In this document: one piece after another, positions 29,663 through 37,927 of the stretch | Layout of the letters: each line of letters begins with the position of its first letter | How positions within the stretch are numbered: the first letter of the stretch is position 1 | Assembly (NCBI RefSeq): GCF_019355555.1 | Contig: NZ_CP072141.1 | Coordinates: forward strand, 473,501-537,500 | Direction: 5' to 3' | From: Rhizobium sp. L51/94 | GTDB lineage: Bacteria > Pseudomonadota > Alphaproteobacteria > Rhizobiales > Rhizobiaceae | Length of the DNA stretch: 64,000 bases | Position numbers and translations under genes: made by a program | Notes under the pieces: model-generated | Databases searched by the model: none | Told to the model about the DNA's origin: nothing | What the model saw: only the letters and a program-made list of their open reading frames with translations

Positions 29663-29891
29663 TATCGGCCCCATTGCCGACAGCCCGGATCGAGAAAAAT
29701 ACGGCGCGAGGGATGACAAACCCTGCATTTTGGTGTAACTGCCCACGCGGACATGGGGTCAACCCCGTCGACCAGCAAAGAAATAATAGTGAATTCGCCC
29801 CCGTCCGAAAGGACAAGATCCCGCGGCATCGACCTACGGATACTGGCAGGGCGCTCTGGCTGTTTTAGAAGAACTCGAAAAGGTTAGACCA

Positions 29892-30455
29892 ATGAACATC
29901 ATTCAGGAACTGGAAGCCGAACAGGCTGCCAAGATCTTAGCCGTACGCAAGCTGCCGGAATTCTCCCCGGGCGATACGCTCCGCGTCAACGTCAAGGTAA
30001 CCGAAGGTACGCGCACCCGCGTGCAGGCCTATGAAGGCGTCTGCATCGGCCGTTCTGGCGGCGGCATCCACGAGAACTTCACGGTTCGCAAGATTTCCTA
30101 CGGCGAAGGCGTCGAGCGCGTATTCCCGATGTATTCGCCGATGATCGAAAGCGTCGACGTCGTCCGTCGCGGTAAGGTCCGTCGCGCCAAGCTGTACTAC
30201 CTGCGCGATCGTCGCGGCAAGTCGGCTCGTATCGTTGAAGACACCGGTATCCGCGCCCGCAAGCTGAACGACGCCGAGCGCGCTGCGATGGCCGAAGAGA
30301 AGGCCCGTATCGAAGCTGAGAAGGTCGCAGCAGCACAGGCACTGGCCGCCGAGAAGGCAGCAGCCGAAGCCGCTGAAGCAAAAGCTGCCGACGAAGCAGC
30401 AAAGGCGAAGGCCGCTGAAGAAGCCGCCGCTGCCGCCGAACCTGCTGCAGAATAA
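29892..30455 (+). CDS. rplS: 50S ribosomal protein L19
   Basis: A 187-residue L19. The first 125 residues are canonical ([50 protein letters not shown]). The last 60 are an Ala/Glu/Lys helical tail ([21 protein letters not shown]...), longer than the E. coli protein and usual in Rhizobiaceae. Start follows AAAAGG. Ended by a terminator. Confidence 0.97.
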   Translation: MNIIQELEAEQAAKILAVRKLPEFSPGDTLRVNVKVTEGTRTRVQAYEGVCIGRSGGGIHENFTVRKISYGEGVERVFPMYSPMIESVDVVRRGKVRRAKLYYLRDRRGKSARIVEDTGIRARKLNDAERAAMAEEKARIEAEKVAAAQALAAEKAAAEAAEAKAADEAAKAKAAEEAAAAAEPAAE

Positions 30456-30488
30456 GCCTTCAGGCTTTGACGCAAAAATAGTATCTGG

Positions 30489-30526
30489 AAAGGGCGGTCT
30501 TTGGGCCGCCTTTTCTGTTTTTATCG
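30489..30526 (+). terminator. Terminator after rplS
   Basis: GGCGGTC (30493-30499) pairs with GGCCGCC (30504-30510, one mismatch), with flanking AAA/TTTT, then TTTTCTGTTTTTA. Confidence 0.8.
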
Positions 30527-30604
30527 TCCCGGCCATGCCATTGCCCTTGCCAGCGACTTTGCACCTGTGACAATTTCGCGATTGGCCATTTGGGGAGATT
30601 TTCC

Positions 30605-31402
30605 ATGACGTTCCGCCGCTCGTTCCTGCTGGGTCTGACCGCCCTTGTCTTGTCGCCGCTCGCAGCCCTTGCCGCCGACCTTCCGGATCTGAAAGGCAAG
30701 ACGGTCGTCGTCGTCACCGAAAATGCCTATCCTCCGCTGCAGTTCGTCGAGCCGAAGACCGGCAAGGCGATCGGCTGGGAATACGATGCGATGAACGAGA
30801 TCGCCAAGCGGCTGAATTTCAAGGTCGAATACCAGAACACCAGCTGGGACGCGATGATCCAGGCGGTGTCAGACGGCCAGTACGCCATCGGAATGACCGG
30901 CATCACCATCAAGGAAGACCGTAAGCAGAAGGTCGATTTCTCCAACCCGTACATGCGCTCACAGCAATTCATGCTGGTGCGCGGCGACGAGAAGCGCTTC
31001 ACCGACGCCAAGACGTTCGCCGCCTTCAAGGACGGCCTGGTCGGCGCCCAGCCGGGCACCACGCCCTTTTACACATCCGTCTACGAAGTGCTCGACGGCA
31101 ACGAGCAGAACCCGCGCATCAAGCTGTTCGAAACCTTCGGCGCCACCGTCCAGGCCTTGAAGACCGGCGATGTCGATACCGTTCTGACGGACGGCACAGC
31201 TGGCAAGGGCTATGTCGAAAGTTCTGGCGGCGCCCTGAAGCTGATCGGCGGCCCGCTTGGCGTCGAGGACTTCGGTTTCATCTTCCCGAAGGGATCCGAC
31301 CTCGTGGCTCCCGTCAACGCCGCCATTGCTGCACTCAAGGCAGACGGCACCTTCGCGGCGCTCGATAAGAAATGGTTCGTCGACTACAAGATGGGCGGCT
31401 GA
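30605..31402 (+). CDS. Amino-acid ABC transporter substrate-binding protein
   Basis: A 265-residue periplasmic protein of the polar amino acid (SBP_bac_3) family. Signal peptide 1-23 ends ALAA before DLPDLKG. Family landmarks are VVTENAYPPLQFV, GWEYDAMNEIAKRLN and IGMTGITIKEDRKQKVDFSNPY. The ligand cannot be told from sequence. GGGGAG lies before the ATG. A permease gene follows closely, but no ATP-binding subunit is adjacent, so the importer must share or borrow an ATPase. Confidence 0.88.
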   Translation: MTFRRSFLLGLTALVLSPLAALAADLPDLKGKTVVVVTENAYPPLQFVEPKTGKAIGWEYDAMNEIAKRLNFKVEYQNTSWDAMIQAVSDGQYAIGMTGITIKEDRKQKVDFSNPYMRSQQFMLVRGDEKRFTDAKTFAAFKDGLVGAQPGTTPFYTSVYEVLDGNEQNPRIKLFETFGATVQALKTGDVDTVLTDGTAGKGYVESSGGALKLIGGPLGVEDFGFIFPKGSDLVAPVNAAIAALKADGTFAALDKKWFVDYKMGG

Positions 31403-31427
31403 TGCTCGATACAGTGAAGTGCCGCCG

Positions 31428-32249
31428 GTGATTGCAGCCCAGCCCTCGCCGAGCGGCAAAGACAAGGGCGACTACCCCTGGTGGCTGGTCGCCCTGATCG
31501 TCATCTGCGTGGCGGTCGCCATCGTCATCGCCACCAGCGGCCTCTATACACAGGTCTTCCTCACCGTCGTGACCGGCGCAACGATCACCGTCTTCGTGAC
31601 TCTGGTCTCCTTCGTGCTGGCGACGCTGCTCGGCCTCGGCGTGATGCTTCTCGGGCGCGCCGACAACGTCGTCCTCAGGCAGGTCTCGCGCTTCTACATC
31701 GAGGTGATCCGCGGCATCCCGATGCTGGTGCTGCTGTTCTACGTCGCCTTCGTCGGCGCCCCCGCCATCGTCGCTGCCTATAACATGCTGACCGCGCCGC
31801 TGGTGGCTGCCGGATGGACCGAGCCGCTGATGGTGCGCGAGCTGTCGCTGATGTGGCGGGCGATCATTGCCTTGACGATCGGCTATGCCTCGTTCATCGC
31901 CGAGATCTTTCGCGCCGGCATCGAAGCGGTCGATCACGGCCAGATCGAGGCATCGAAGGCGCTCGGCCTCTCCCGCGTCCAGCGCTTCCGGCTCGTGGTC
32001 TTCCCGCAGGCGATCCGCGTCATCCTGCCGCCGCTGTCGAACGACTTCGTCTCGATGGTCAAGGACTCGTCGCTGGTCTCGGTGCTCGGCGTTGCCGACA
32101 TCACCCAGATGGGCAAGGTCTACGCCTCGGGCTCCTTCCGGTTCTTTGAAACCTATTCGATTGTCACCTATATCTACCTGATACTGACGGTTGGCCTGTC
32201 GCTGTTGCTGCGGCAGTTTGAGAAGCGGATGCGCCAGGTCAGGCGCTAG
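31428..32249 (+). CDS. Amino-acid ABC transporter permease, HisM/GlnP type
   Basis: A permease of about 273 residues with five to six helices and the EAA loop EASKALGLSRVQRFRLVVFPQAIR. The start is uncertain: GTG at 31428 (GAAG spaced seven to eight bases upstream) is preferred, GTG at 31419 is possible; no ATG gives a full-length protein. It follows the substrate-binding gene after 25 bases. As the only permease in the set, it may act as a homodimer. Confidence 0.85.
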   Translation: MIAAQPSPSGKDKGDYPWWLVALIVICVAVAIVIATSGLYTQVFLTVVTGATITVFVTLVSFVLATLLGLGVMLLGRADNVVLRQVSRFYIEVIRGIPMLVLLFYVAFVGAPAIVAAYNMLTAPLVAAGWTEPLMVRELSLMWRAIIALTIGYASFIAEIFRAGIEAVDHGQIEASKALGLSRVQRFRLVVFPQAIRVILPPLSNDFVSMVKDSSLVSVLGVADITQMGKVYASGSFRFFETYSIVTYIYLILTVGLSLLLRQFEKRMRQVRR

Positions 32250-32494
32250 AACCCCAATGATTCGAATTGCCGTGCGCCAGAAAAATTGGTAAAGCCAGCC
32301 CCATGGAATCGAAGTTTAGATGCATCGGCGGAGAGACTTTCGTGCTGCAGGACCACAAGCGTCTGCCAGCGCGTTTCTTTGCGATGATTTCAGGCGCGCT
32401 CAACAGCCGGGTTTGCTGATCGAGCCTGCGGCCGGCGAGCCCCTCGCCGCCCCATCATTTTCCGCGATACCCACTCCAATATGGATCCGCCGCC

Positions 32495-33904
32495 ATGACA
32501 GCACCCCGCACGCTCTATGACAAAATCTGGGACGACCACGTCGTCGATACGCAAGACGATGGTACCTGTCTTCTCTACATCGACCGTCACCTCGTTCATG
32601 AAGTGACCTCGCCGCAGGCCTTCGAAGGCCTGCGCATGACGGGCCGGACCGTTCGCGCGCCGCAGAAGACGCTCGCTGTCGTCGACCATAACGTGCCGAC
32701 CTCGCCGGATCGCCACCTCGGCATCAAGAATGAGGAAAGCCGCATCCAGGTCGAGGCGCTGGCCACCAATGCCGCCGAATTCGGGGTCGAGTACTATTCC
32801 GCCAGCGATATCCGCCAGGGCATCGTCCACATCGTCGGCCCCGAGCAGGGCTTCACCCTGCCGGGCATGACCATCGTCTGCGGCGACAGCCACACCTCGA
32901 CGCATGGTGCCTTCGGCGCGCTGGCGCACGGCATCGGCACATCCGAGGTCGAGCATGTGCTGGCCACGCAGACGCTGATCCAGCAGAAGGCCAAGAACAT
33001 GCTGGTGCGCGTCGACGGGAAGCTGCCCGACCACGTCACCGCTAAGGACATCATCCTTGCCATCATCGGCGAGATCGGCACCGCCGGCGGCACCGGCCAC
33101 GTCATCGAATTTGCCGGCGAAGCCATCCGCGCCCTGTCGATGGAAGGCCGCATGACGGTCTGCAACATGACCATCGAGGGCGGCGCCCGCGCCGGCCTGA
33201 TCGCCCCAGACGAGAAGACCTTCGAATACATCAAGGGCAAGCCACGCGCACCATCGGGCGAGAACCTGGAAAAGGCCATCGCCTACTGGAAGACCCTGCA
33301 GACCGACAAAGGCGCCCATTACGACAAGGTCGTCGTGCTCGATGCCGCCAACCTGCCGCCGATCGTCTCCTGGGGCTCTTCGCCGGAAGACGTCGTCTCC
33401 GTGCAGGGTGTCGTGCCTGATCCGGCCGAGATCGAGGACGAGAACAAGCGCACCTCGAAGCAGCGCGCCCTCGACTACATGGGCCTGACCGCCGGCACGA
33501 AGATGACCGACATCAGCATCGACCGCGTCTTCATCGGCTCCTGCACCAACGGCCGCATCGAGGATTTGCGCGCCGTCGCCAAGGTTGTCGAAGGCCGCAC
33601 GGTGGCGCCGACAGTCGACGCGATGATCGTGCCCGGCTCCGGCCTCGTCAAGGAACAGGCGGAAGCCGAAGGCCTCGACAAGATCTTCAAGGCCGCCGGC
33701 TTCGACTGGCGCGAGCCGGGCTGTTCCATGTGCCTGGCCATGAACGACGACCGGCTGAAGCCGGGCGAGCGCTGCGCCTCGACCTCGAACCGCAATTTCG
33801 AAGGCCGCCAGGGCCACAAGGGCCGCACCCATCTGGTCTCCCCGGCCATGGCCGCCGCCGCCGCCATCGCCGGCCACTTCGTCGATATCCGCGAGTGGAA
33901 ATAG
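32495..33904 (+). CDS. leuC: 3-isopropylmalate dehydratase large subunit
   Basis: A 469-residue [4Fe-4S] enzyme of leucine synthesis, working with LeuD. Cluster cysteines are seen in [12 protein letters not shown] and [34 protein letters not shown] is the canonical aconitase-family segment. leuD and leuB are not nearby in the window, as in other rhizobia where leuC stands apart. The 245-base upstream region has no leucine-rich leader peptide. Ends with a hairpin. Confidence 0.96.
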   Translation: MTAPRTLYDKIWDDHVVDTQDDGTCLLYIDRHLVHEVTSPQAFEGLRMTGRTVRAPQKTLAVVDHNVPTSPDRHLGIKNEESRIQVEALATNAAEFGVEYYSASDIRQGIVHIVGPEQGFTLPGMTIVCGDSHTSTHGAFGALAHGIGTSEVEHVLATQTLIQQKAKNMLVRVDGKLPDHVTAKDIILAIIGEIGTAGGTGHVIEFAGEAIRALSMEGRMTVCNMTIEGGARAGLIAPDEKTFEYIKGKPRAPSGENLEKAIAYWKTLQTDKGAHYDKVVVLDAANLPPIVSWGSSPEDVVSVQGVVPDPAEIEDENKRTSKQRALDYMGLTAGTKMTDISIDRVFIGSCTNGRIEDLRAVAKVVEGRTVAPTVDAMIVPGSGLVKEQAEAEGLDKIFKAAGFDWREPGCSMCLAMNDDRLKPGERCASTSNRNFEGRQGHKGRTHLVSPAMAAAAAIAGHFVDIREWK

Positions 33905-33921
33905 GCATAAGCGTCTGAGTA

Positions 33922-33954
33922 AACCGGAGGCCAACAAACCCGGCCTCCGGTTCC
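33922..33954 (+). terminator. Hairpin after leuC
   Basis: AACCGGAGGCC (33922-33932) pairs with GGCCTCCGGTT (33942-33952). The T-run is weak, so termination is probable but not certain. Confidence 0.6.
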
Positions 33955-34073
33955 AAGTCCAAGAGCTGGATTTGTAAGTTCGTCGTCGACGGGATTGACC
34001 ATTCCCCTGAAAACGAAACGCGGTCGCAGAAGCCAAACTTTTCACCACGACATTACCCACGATTTCCCCAATT

Positions 34074-34109
34074 TCCCTCACTCCTGTGCCCATCACCGGA
34101 ATGACGGGA
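34074..34109. repeat. Short remnant of the 139-bp element
   Basis: TCCCTCACTCCTGTGCCCAT then CACCGGAATGACGGGA: outer arms only, diverged. Confidence 0.55.
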
Positions 34110-34238
34110 GGAAGTGGGGGCCTCTCTGAGCAAGGCCTTGTAAACTCAAGTCTATCGAGGCGCCCAACTCCGTGAAAAGGGATCAATTGCTACCACGTAT
34201 TCTAAGATCCAACTTCGCCTGGGATGCGCGCCCCCACT

Positions 34239-34377
34239 TCCCTCATTCCTGTGCTCGTCACAGGAATCCAGTCACGGCGCGTCTGCGCCGTGGGAGGACT
34301 CTCTGTTGGTGAGGAAAGTATCTATCGCCCAAAGACTTGGGCGGCTGGATTCCTGTGACAGGCACAGGAATGAGGGA
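34239..34377. repeat. 139-bp palindromic element, copy 4
   Basis: Exactly 139 bases, same ends (TCCCTCATTCCTGTG ... CACAGGAATGAGGGA), same central GGCGCGTCTGCGCC hairpin and CGCCCAAAGACTTGGGCG hairpin; the middle differs at several bases (TTGGTGAGGAAAGTATCT). It shows the family exists as single units as well as in the ccm array. Confidence 0.85.
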
Positions 34378-34619
34378 GGTCGGGGGTGGCTTTTTGGTTT
34401 TGTGATCTTTCTGACCTCACACGCACACACACTCTCTCTATCTCTCGCACTCTCTCCTCTCCCGCTTCCCTCCATCGCCCCTGCCCGCAGCACCTCATAG
34501 GGATAAACCGTTGGGATTTCCGTTTGGAAACAATGCCGGCATCATAATTTCATCCCCGTGCTTTCATCCCGATCTATAATCACCCCGTTCCACCATCGGA
34601 TACACCGGTCTGCGTTACC

Positions 34620-34800
34620 GGCGAGGTGGGGCCGGGTCTTGGAGGGGTTGCTGTCTACGCAGGCGACTTCTTCAAGGGTCCGCAGAAGTGGATCCCTTCG
34701 GGCCCCTAGGCTCGGCGTGCCTGTGTGGCATAACTCCGGCAGCTTTTCCCTTAACGGGACCTGGGTCGGAAACAGAGGATCCGGAGTTGCGGATAAAAAC
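34620..34800 (+). ncRNA. Structured RNA candidate, possibly 6S RNA
   Basis: A GC-rich, frame-free stretch with strong nested pairing: AAGGGTCC (34674-34681) with GGATCCCTT (34690-34698) as tip; ACGCAGGC (34657-34664) with GCCTGTGT (34719-34726) outside it; GTTGC and GGA further out against GGCATAACTCC. ACTCCGG (34733-34739) can instead pair with CCGGAGT (34781-34787). The long interrupted rod and the TTGGAGGGGTTGC text recall alphaproteobacterial 6S RNA, which binds RNA polymerase. Ends and strand are estimates; other RNA classes are possible. Confidence 0.45.
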
Positions 34801-35010
34801 TGTCGAACGGGGCACATCGCGTGTCACTTCACTAAAAATCATCAGGCACTCGGTGTGCCCCGGCCATCAGAATTGTCATGACACGGACCGAACAGGCCGC
34901 GTGAACGGGGAAGCGTGGGGGTTGTTGTCGGGCCGGTGCAAAGCCCTCGGAATCGTCTTTCACAACCGCAAGTCGGGCGCTAAGGTGGGCCCACGCAACG
35001 AATGGACCGA

Positions 35011-36297
35011 ATGATGCTCAACGACCCGCGCTCCCATGGCCTATGGGAAAAGACCGCCCCGCCGCCGCCTGTGACGCAGCCGCTTGCCGGCGCGGTATCG
35101 GCCGATGTGGTGATCGTCGGCGGCGGTTATACGGGCCTGTCGTCGGCCCTGCATCTTGCCGAGGCCGGCACGCGGGTGGTGCTTCTCGAAGGCAACGAGA
35201 TCGGCTTCGGTGGCGCCGGGCGCAATGTCGGGCTGATCAATGCCGGCATGTGGGTGATGCCCGACGACGTGCCGGGCGTGCTTGGCCCGCTCTACGGCGA
35301 GCGCCTGCTCGATACGCTCGGCAACGGCCCTGAACTGGTGAAGGCGCTGATCGACAAGCACAGCATTGCCTGCGAACTCGAGCGCAACGGGACGCTGCAC
35401 TGCGCCGTCGGCGCCGATGGGCTGAAGGAGATCGAGGCCCGCGCCCGCCAGTGGGCGAGTCGAGGGGCGCCCGTCACCGTGCTCGATGCCGACGAGACGC
35501 GCCGCCGCATCGGCAGCGACGGCTATGCCGGCGCGCTGCTCGACATGAGGGCCGGGACGCTGCAGCCGCTTGCCTATGCGCGCGGGCTTGCCAAGGCGGC
35601 CATCCGTGCCGGCGCAACACTCCACACCGGCAGCCGCGTTACGGAGACCAGCCGCGAGGGCAGTCGCTGGGTGGTAAGGACAGCCGCCGGCAGCGTCACC
35701 GCCGACTGGATCGTCGTCTCCACCGATGCCTACAGCACCGGGCCGTTCGAACAGGTGCGCGGCGAGCAGGTTTTGCTGCCCTATTTCAATTTTGCCACCG
35801 TGCCGCTGGGAGACAATCTGCGCAAATCCATCCTGCCCGGCCGCGAAGGTGCCTGGGACACCAAGGAGGTGCTGTCTTCCTTCCGCATGGACCAGGCCGG
35901 GCGCCTGGTGTTCGGCAGCGTCGGGGCACTGCGCAACACCGGTGCCGCGATCCACAAGGGCTGGGCCCGGCGGTCCCTGAAGCGGCTGTTCCCGCAGCTT
36001 GGCGACATCGAATTCGAATGCGAATGGTACGGCAAGATCGGCATGACCGACAATGCCCTCCCGAGGTTTCACAGGTTCGCCGAAAACGTCGTCGGCTTCA
36101 GCGGCTATAACGGGCGCGGCATCGCGCCAGGCACGACATTCGGAAAGACCCTTGCAGCCCATATCCTCGGACGGATCGGCGAAAACGAACTGCCGCTGCC
36201 ACCGACCGAGGTTGGCGCCCCCCGCTTCCGTGCCCTCAAGGAAATGTGGTACGAGGCCGGCGCCCAGATTGCCCATCTTGCCGAGTCCCGCTTCTAG
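35011..36297 (+). CDS. FAD-dependent amine oxidase, probable L-pipecolate oxidase (AmaA type)
   Basis: A 428-residue DAO-family flavoprotein. The FAD site is VVIVGGGYTGLSSALHLAEAG and the GGAGRNVGLIN segment follows; the C-terminal GFSGYNGRGIAPGT completes the fold. It is 44 bases upstream of an ALDH7-type dehydrogenase; the same pairing of an FAD oxidase with piperideine-6-carboxylate dehydrogenase makes up lysine catabolism through pipecolate in Pseudomonas putida (AmaA-AmaB), and lengths agree. Gamma-glutamylputrescine oxidase (PuuB) is the main alternative. Starts at 35002 and 35014 are also possible. Confidence 0.65.
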   Translation: MMLNDPRSHGLWEKTAPPPPVTQPLAGAVSADVVIVGGGYTGLSSALHLAEAGTRVVLLEGNEIGFGGAGRNVGLINAGMWVMPDDVPGVLGPLYGERLLDTLGNGPELVKALIDKHSIACELERNGTLHCAVGADGLKEIEARARQWASRGAPVTVLDADETRRRIGSDGYAGALLDMRAGTLQPLAYARGLAKAAIRAGATLHTGSRVTETSREGSRWVVRTAAGSVTADWIVVSTDAYSTGPFEQVRGEQVLLPYFNFATVPLGDNLRKSILPGREGAWDTKEVLSSFRMDQAGRLVFGSVGALRNTGAAIHKGWARRSLKRLFPQLGDIEFECEWYGKIGMTDNALPRFHRFAENVVGFSGYNGRGIAPGTTFGKTLAAHILGRIGENELPLPPTEVGAPRFRALKEMWYEAGAQIAHLAESRF

Positions 36298-36341
36298 CCG
36301 GCGCCAGGCCACCATCAGACCAACTCAAGGGACAGCCTCAC

Positions 36342-37874
36342 ATGACCGCTCTCGATCTTGCCCAGGAAACCAAAAAGATCTTAACCGACCTCGGCGTCGC
36401 CACGGAACGCTTTACCGGCGGCACCCTGTCGGTAACATCGCCGATCACAGGCGGCGAAATCGGCCGCCTGCCGGAGCACTCCGTTGCAGAGGCCCGCGCG
36501 GCCATCGACGCGGCGCATGAAGCCTTCCTCACCTGGCGCACGGTTCCGGCGCCGAAACGCGGCGAACTGATCCGCCTGCTCGGCGAAGAGCTTCGCGCCG
36601 GCAAGGCGGCACTCGGCCGGCTGGTCTCCATCGAGGTCGGCAAGATCACCTCGGAAGGTCTCGGCGAAGTGCAGGAGATGATCGACATCTGCGACTTCGC
36701 GGTCGGCCTGTCCCGCCAACTCTACGGACTGACGATCGCCACCGAGCGCTCCGAGCACCGGATGATGGAAAGCTGGCACCCGCTCGGCGTCACCGGCATC
36801 ATCTCGGCCTTCAATTTCCCCGTTGCCGTCTGGTCGTGGAATGCGGCGCTGGCCATGGTCTGCGGCAATTCGACGGTGTGGAAGCCATCGGAAAAGACGC
36901 CGCTGACGGCGCTCGCCACCCAGGCGCTGTTCGAAAAGGCGCTGAAGCGCTACGTCGCGGAAGGCGGTTCTGCGCCGGCTAATCTTTCGACACTGCTGAT
37001 CGGCGGCCGCGATATCGGCGAAGCGCTGGTCGATCACGTCAAGGTGCCGCTGGTGTCTGCCACCGGCTCGACCGCCATGGGCCGCACTGTCGGCCCGAAA
37101 CTTGCCGCCCGCTTTGCCCGCGGCATTCTCGAACTCGGCGGCAACAACGCCGCCATCGTCTGCCCGACGGCCGATCTCGACCTGACGCTGCGCGGCGTCG
37201 CCTTTTCGGCGATGGGCACGGCCGGCCAGCGCTGCACCTCGCTGCGTCGCCTATTCGTCCACGAGAGCGTATACGACCAGCTGGTACCGCGATTGCAGAA
37301 GGCCTATGGCTCGGTGAGCGTCGGTAATCCGATGGAAGACGGCGTGCTGGTCGGACCGCTGATCGACAGGCAGGCGTTCGACAAGATGCAGGCGGCGCTG
37401 GCAGCAGCCAAGGCAGAGGGCGCAACCGTCACCGGCGGCGAGCGCGTTGAGGCCGATGGCGCGGATGCCTTCTACGTTCGGCCGGCGCTGGTGGAAATCC
37501 CAGCGCAGACCGGCCCGGTCGTCGAGGAAACCTTCGCGCCGATCCTCTACGTCATCAGGTACAGCGATTTCGATGCGGTTCTCGACCTGCACAATGCCGT
37601 GCCGCAGGGCCTTTCGTCGTCGATCTTCACCAACGACATAAGGGAAGCGGAGACCTTCCTGTCGTCACGCGGTTCGGATTGCGGCATTGCCAATGTCAAT
37701 ATCGGCCCGTCCGGCGCCGAGATCGGCGGGGCTTTCGGCGGCGAGAAGGAAACCGGCGGCGGCCGCGAATCCGGCTCGGATGCCTGGCGCGCCTATATGC
37801 GTCGCGCCACCAACACCATCAATTACGGCCGCACGCTGCCGCTCGCCCAGGGCGTCAAGTTCGACGTCGAATAA
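36342..37874 (+). CDS. Aldehyde dehydrogenase ALDH7 type, probable L-piperidine-6-carboxylate dehydrogenase (AmaB)
   Basis: A 510-residue NAD-dependent dehydrogenase. The nucleophile is in GTAGQRCTSLRRLF, the general base Glu in ILELGGNNAAIV, and GSTAMGRTV is the cofactor loop. Long conserved text (WHPLGVTGIISAFNFPVAVW, GPSGAEIGGAFGGEKETGGG) is that of the antiquitin/ALDH7 group, which oxidises alpha-aminoadipate semialdehyde. With the preceding flavoprotein it would turn pipecolate into alpha-aminoadipate. The start MTALDLAQETKKIL is preferred over 36246. Confidence 0.75.
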   Translation: MTALDLAQETKKILTDLGVATERFTGGTLSVTSPITGGEIGRLPEHSVAEARAAIDAAHEAFLTWRTVPAPKRGELIRLLGEELRAGKAALGRLVSIEVGKITSEGLGEVQEMIDICDFAVGLSRQLYGLTIATERSEHRMMESWHPLGVTGIISAFNFPVAVWSWNAALAMVCGNSTVWKPSEKTPLTALATQALFEKALKRYVAEGGSAPANLSTLLIGGRDIGEALVDHVKVPLVSATGSTAMGRTVGPKLAARFARGILELGGNNAAIVCPTADLDLTLRGVAFSAMGTAGQRCTSLRRLFVHESVYDQLVPRLQKAYGSVSVGNPMEDGVLVGPLIDRQAFDKMQAALAAAKAEGATVTGGERVEADGADAFYVRPALVEIPAQTGPVVEETFAPILYVIRYSDFDAVLDLHNAVPQGLSSSIFTNDIREAETFLSSRGSDCGIANVNIGPSGAEIGGAFGGEKETGGGRESGSDAWRAYMRRATNTINYGRTLPLAQGVKFDVE

Positions 37875-37886
37875 GGGATGCCATAG

Positions 37887-37916
37887 AATGCGCGGCGGCC
37901 GGGGCCGCCGCGCATT
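37887..37916. terminator. Bidirectional hairpin between convergent genes
   Basis: AATGCGCGGCGGCC (37887-37900) is the inverse of GGCCGCCGCGCATT (37903-37916), followed by CCTTTG on the plus strand. It separates the dehydrogenase from the convergent glucoamylase-like gene. Confidence 0.75.
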
Positions 37917-37927
37917 CCTTTGAAAAA

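Larger units (their letters stand above)
33955..35010. other. 1056-base intergenic region between leuC and the oxidase gene
   Basis: Contains a short remnant and a full copy of the 139-bp element, a CA/CT-rich low-complexity run at 34418-34465, a structured RNA candidate near 34620-34800, and a long hairpin at 34809-34861 (GGGGCACA with TGTGCCCC). No credible protein gene seen. Confidence 0.7.

Noticed and set aside
32303..32419. 38-codon frame upstream of leuC, tested as a leucine leader peptide
   Set aside because: It has only four leucines, none clustered, and no terminator follows it.
16225..34377. 139-bp elements considered as CRISPR repeats
   Set aside because: The units are far too long, the spacers are homologous to each other and no cas genes are present.
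34418..34465. CA/CT-rich run considered as a microsatellite-type phase-variation tract
   Set aside because: Irregular and not inside or next to a start codon or promoter core; probably neutral low-complexity DNA.
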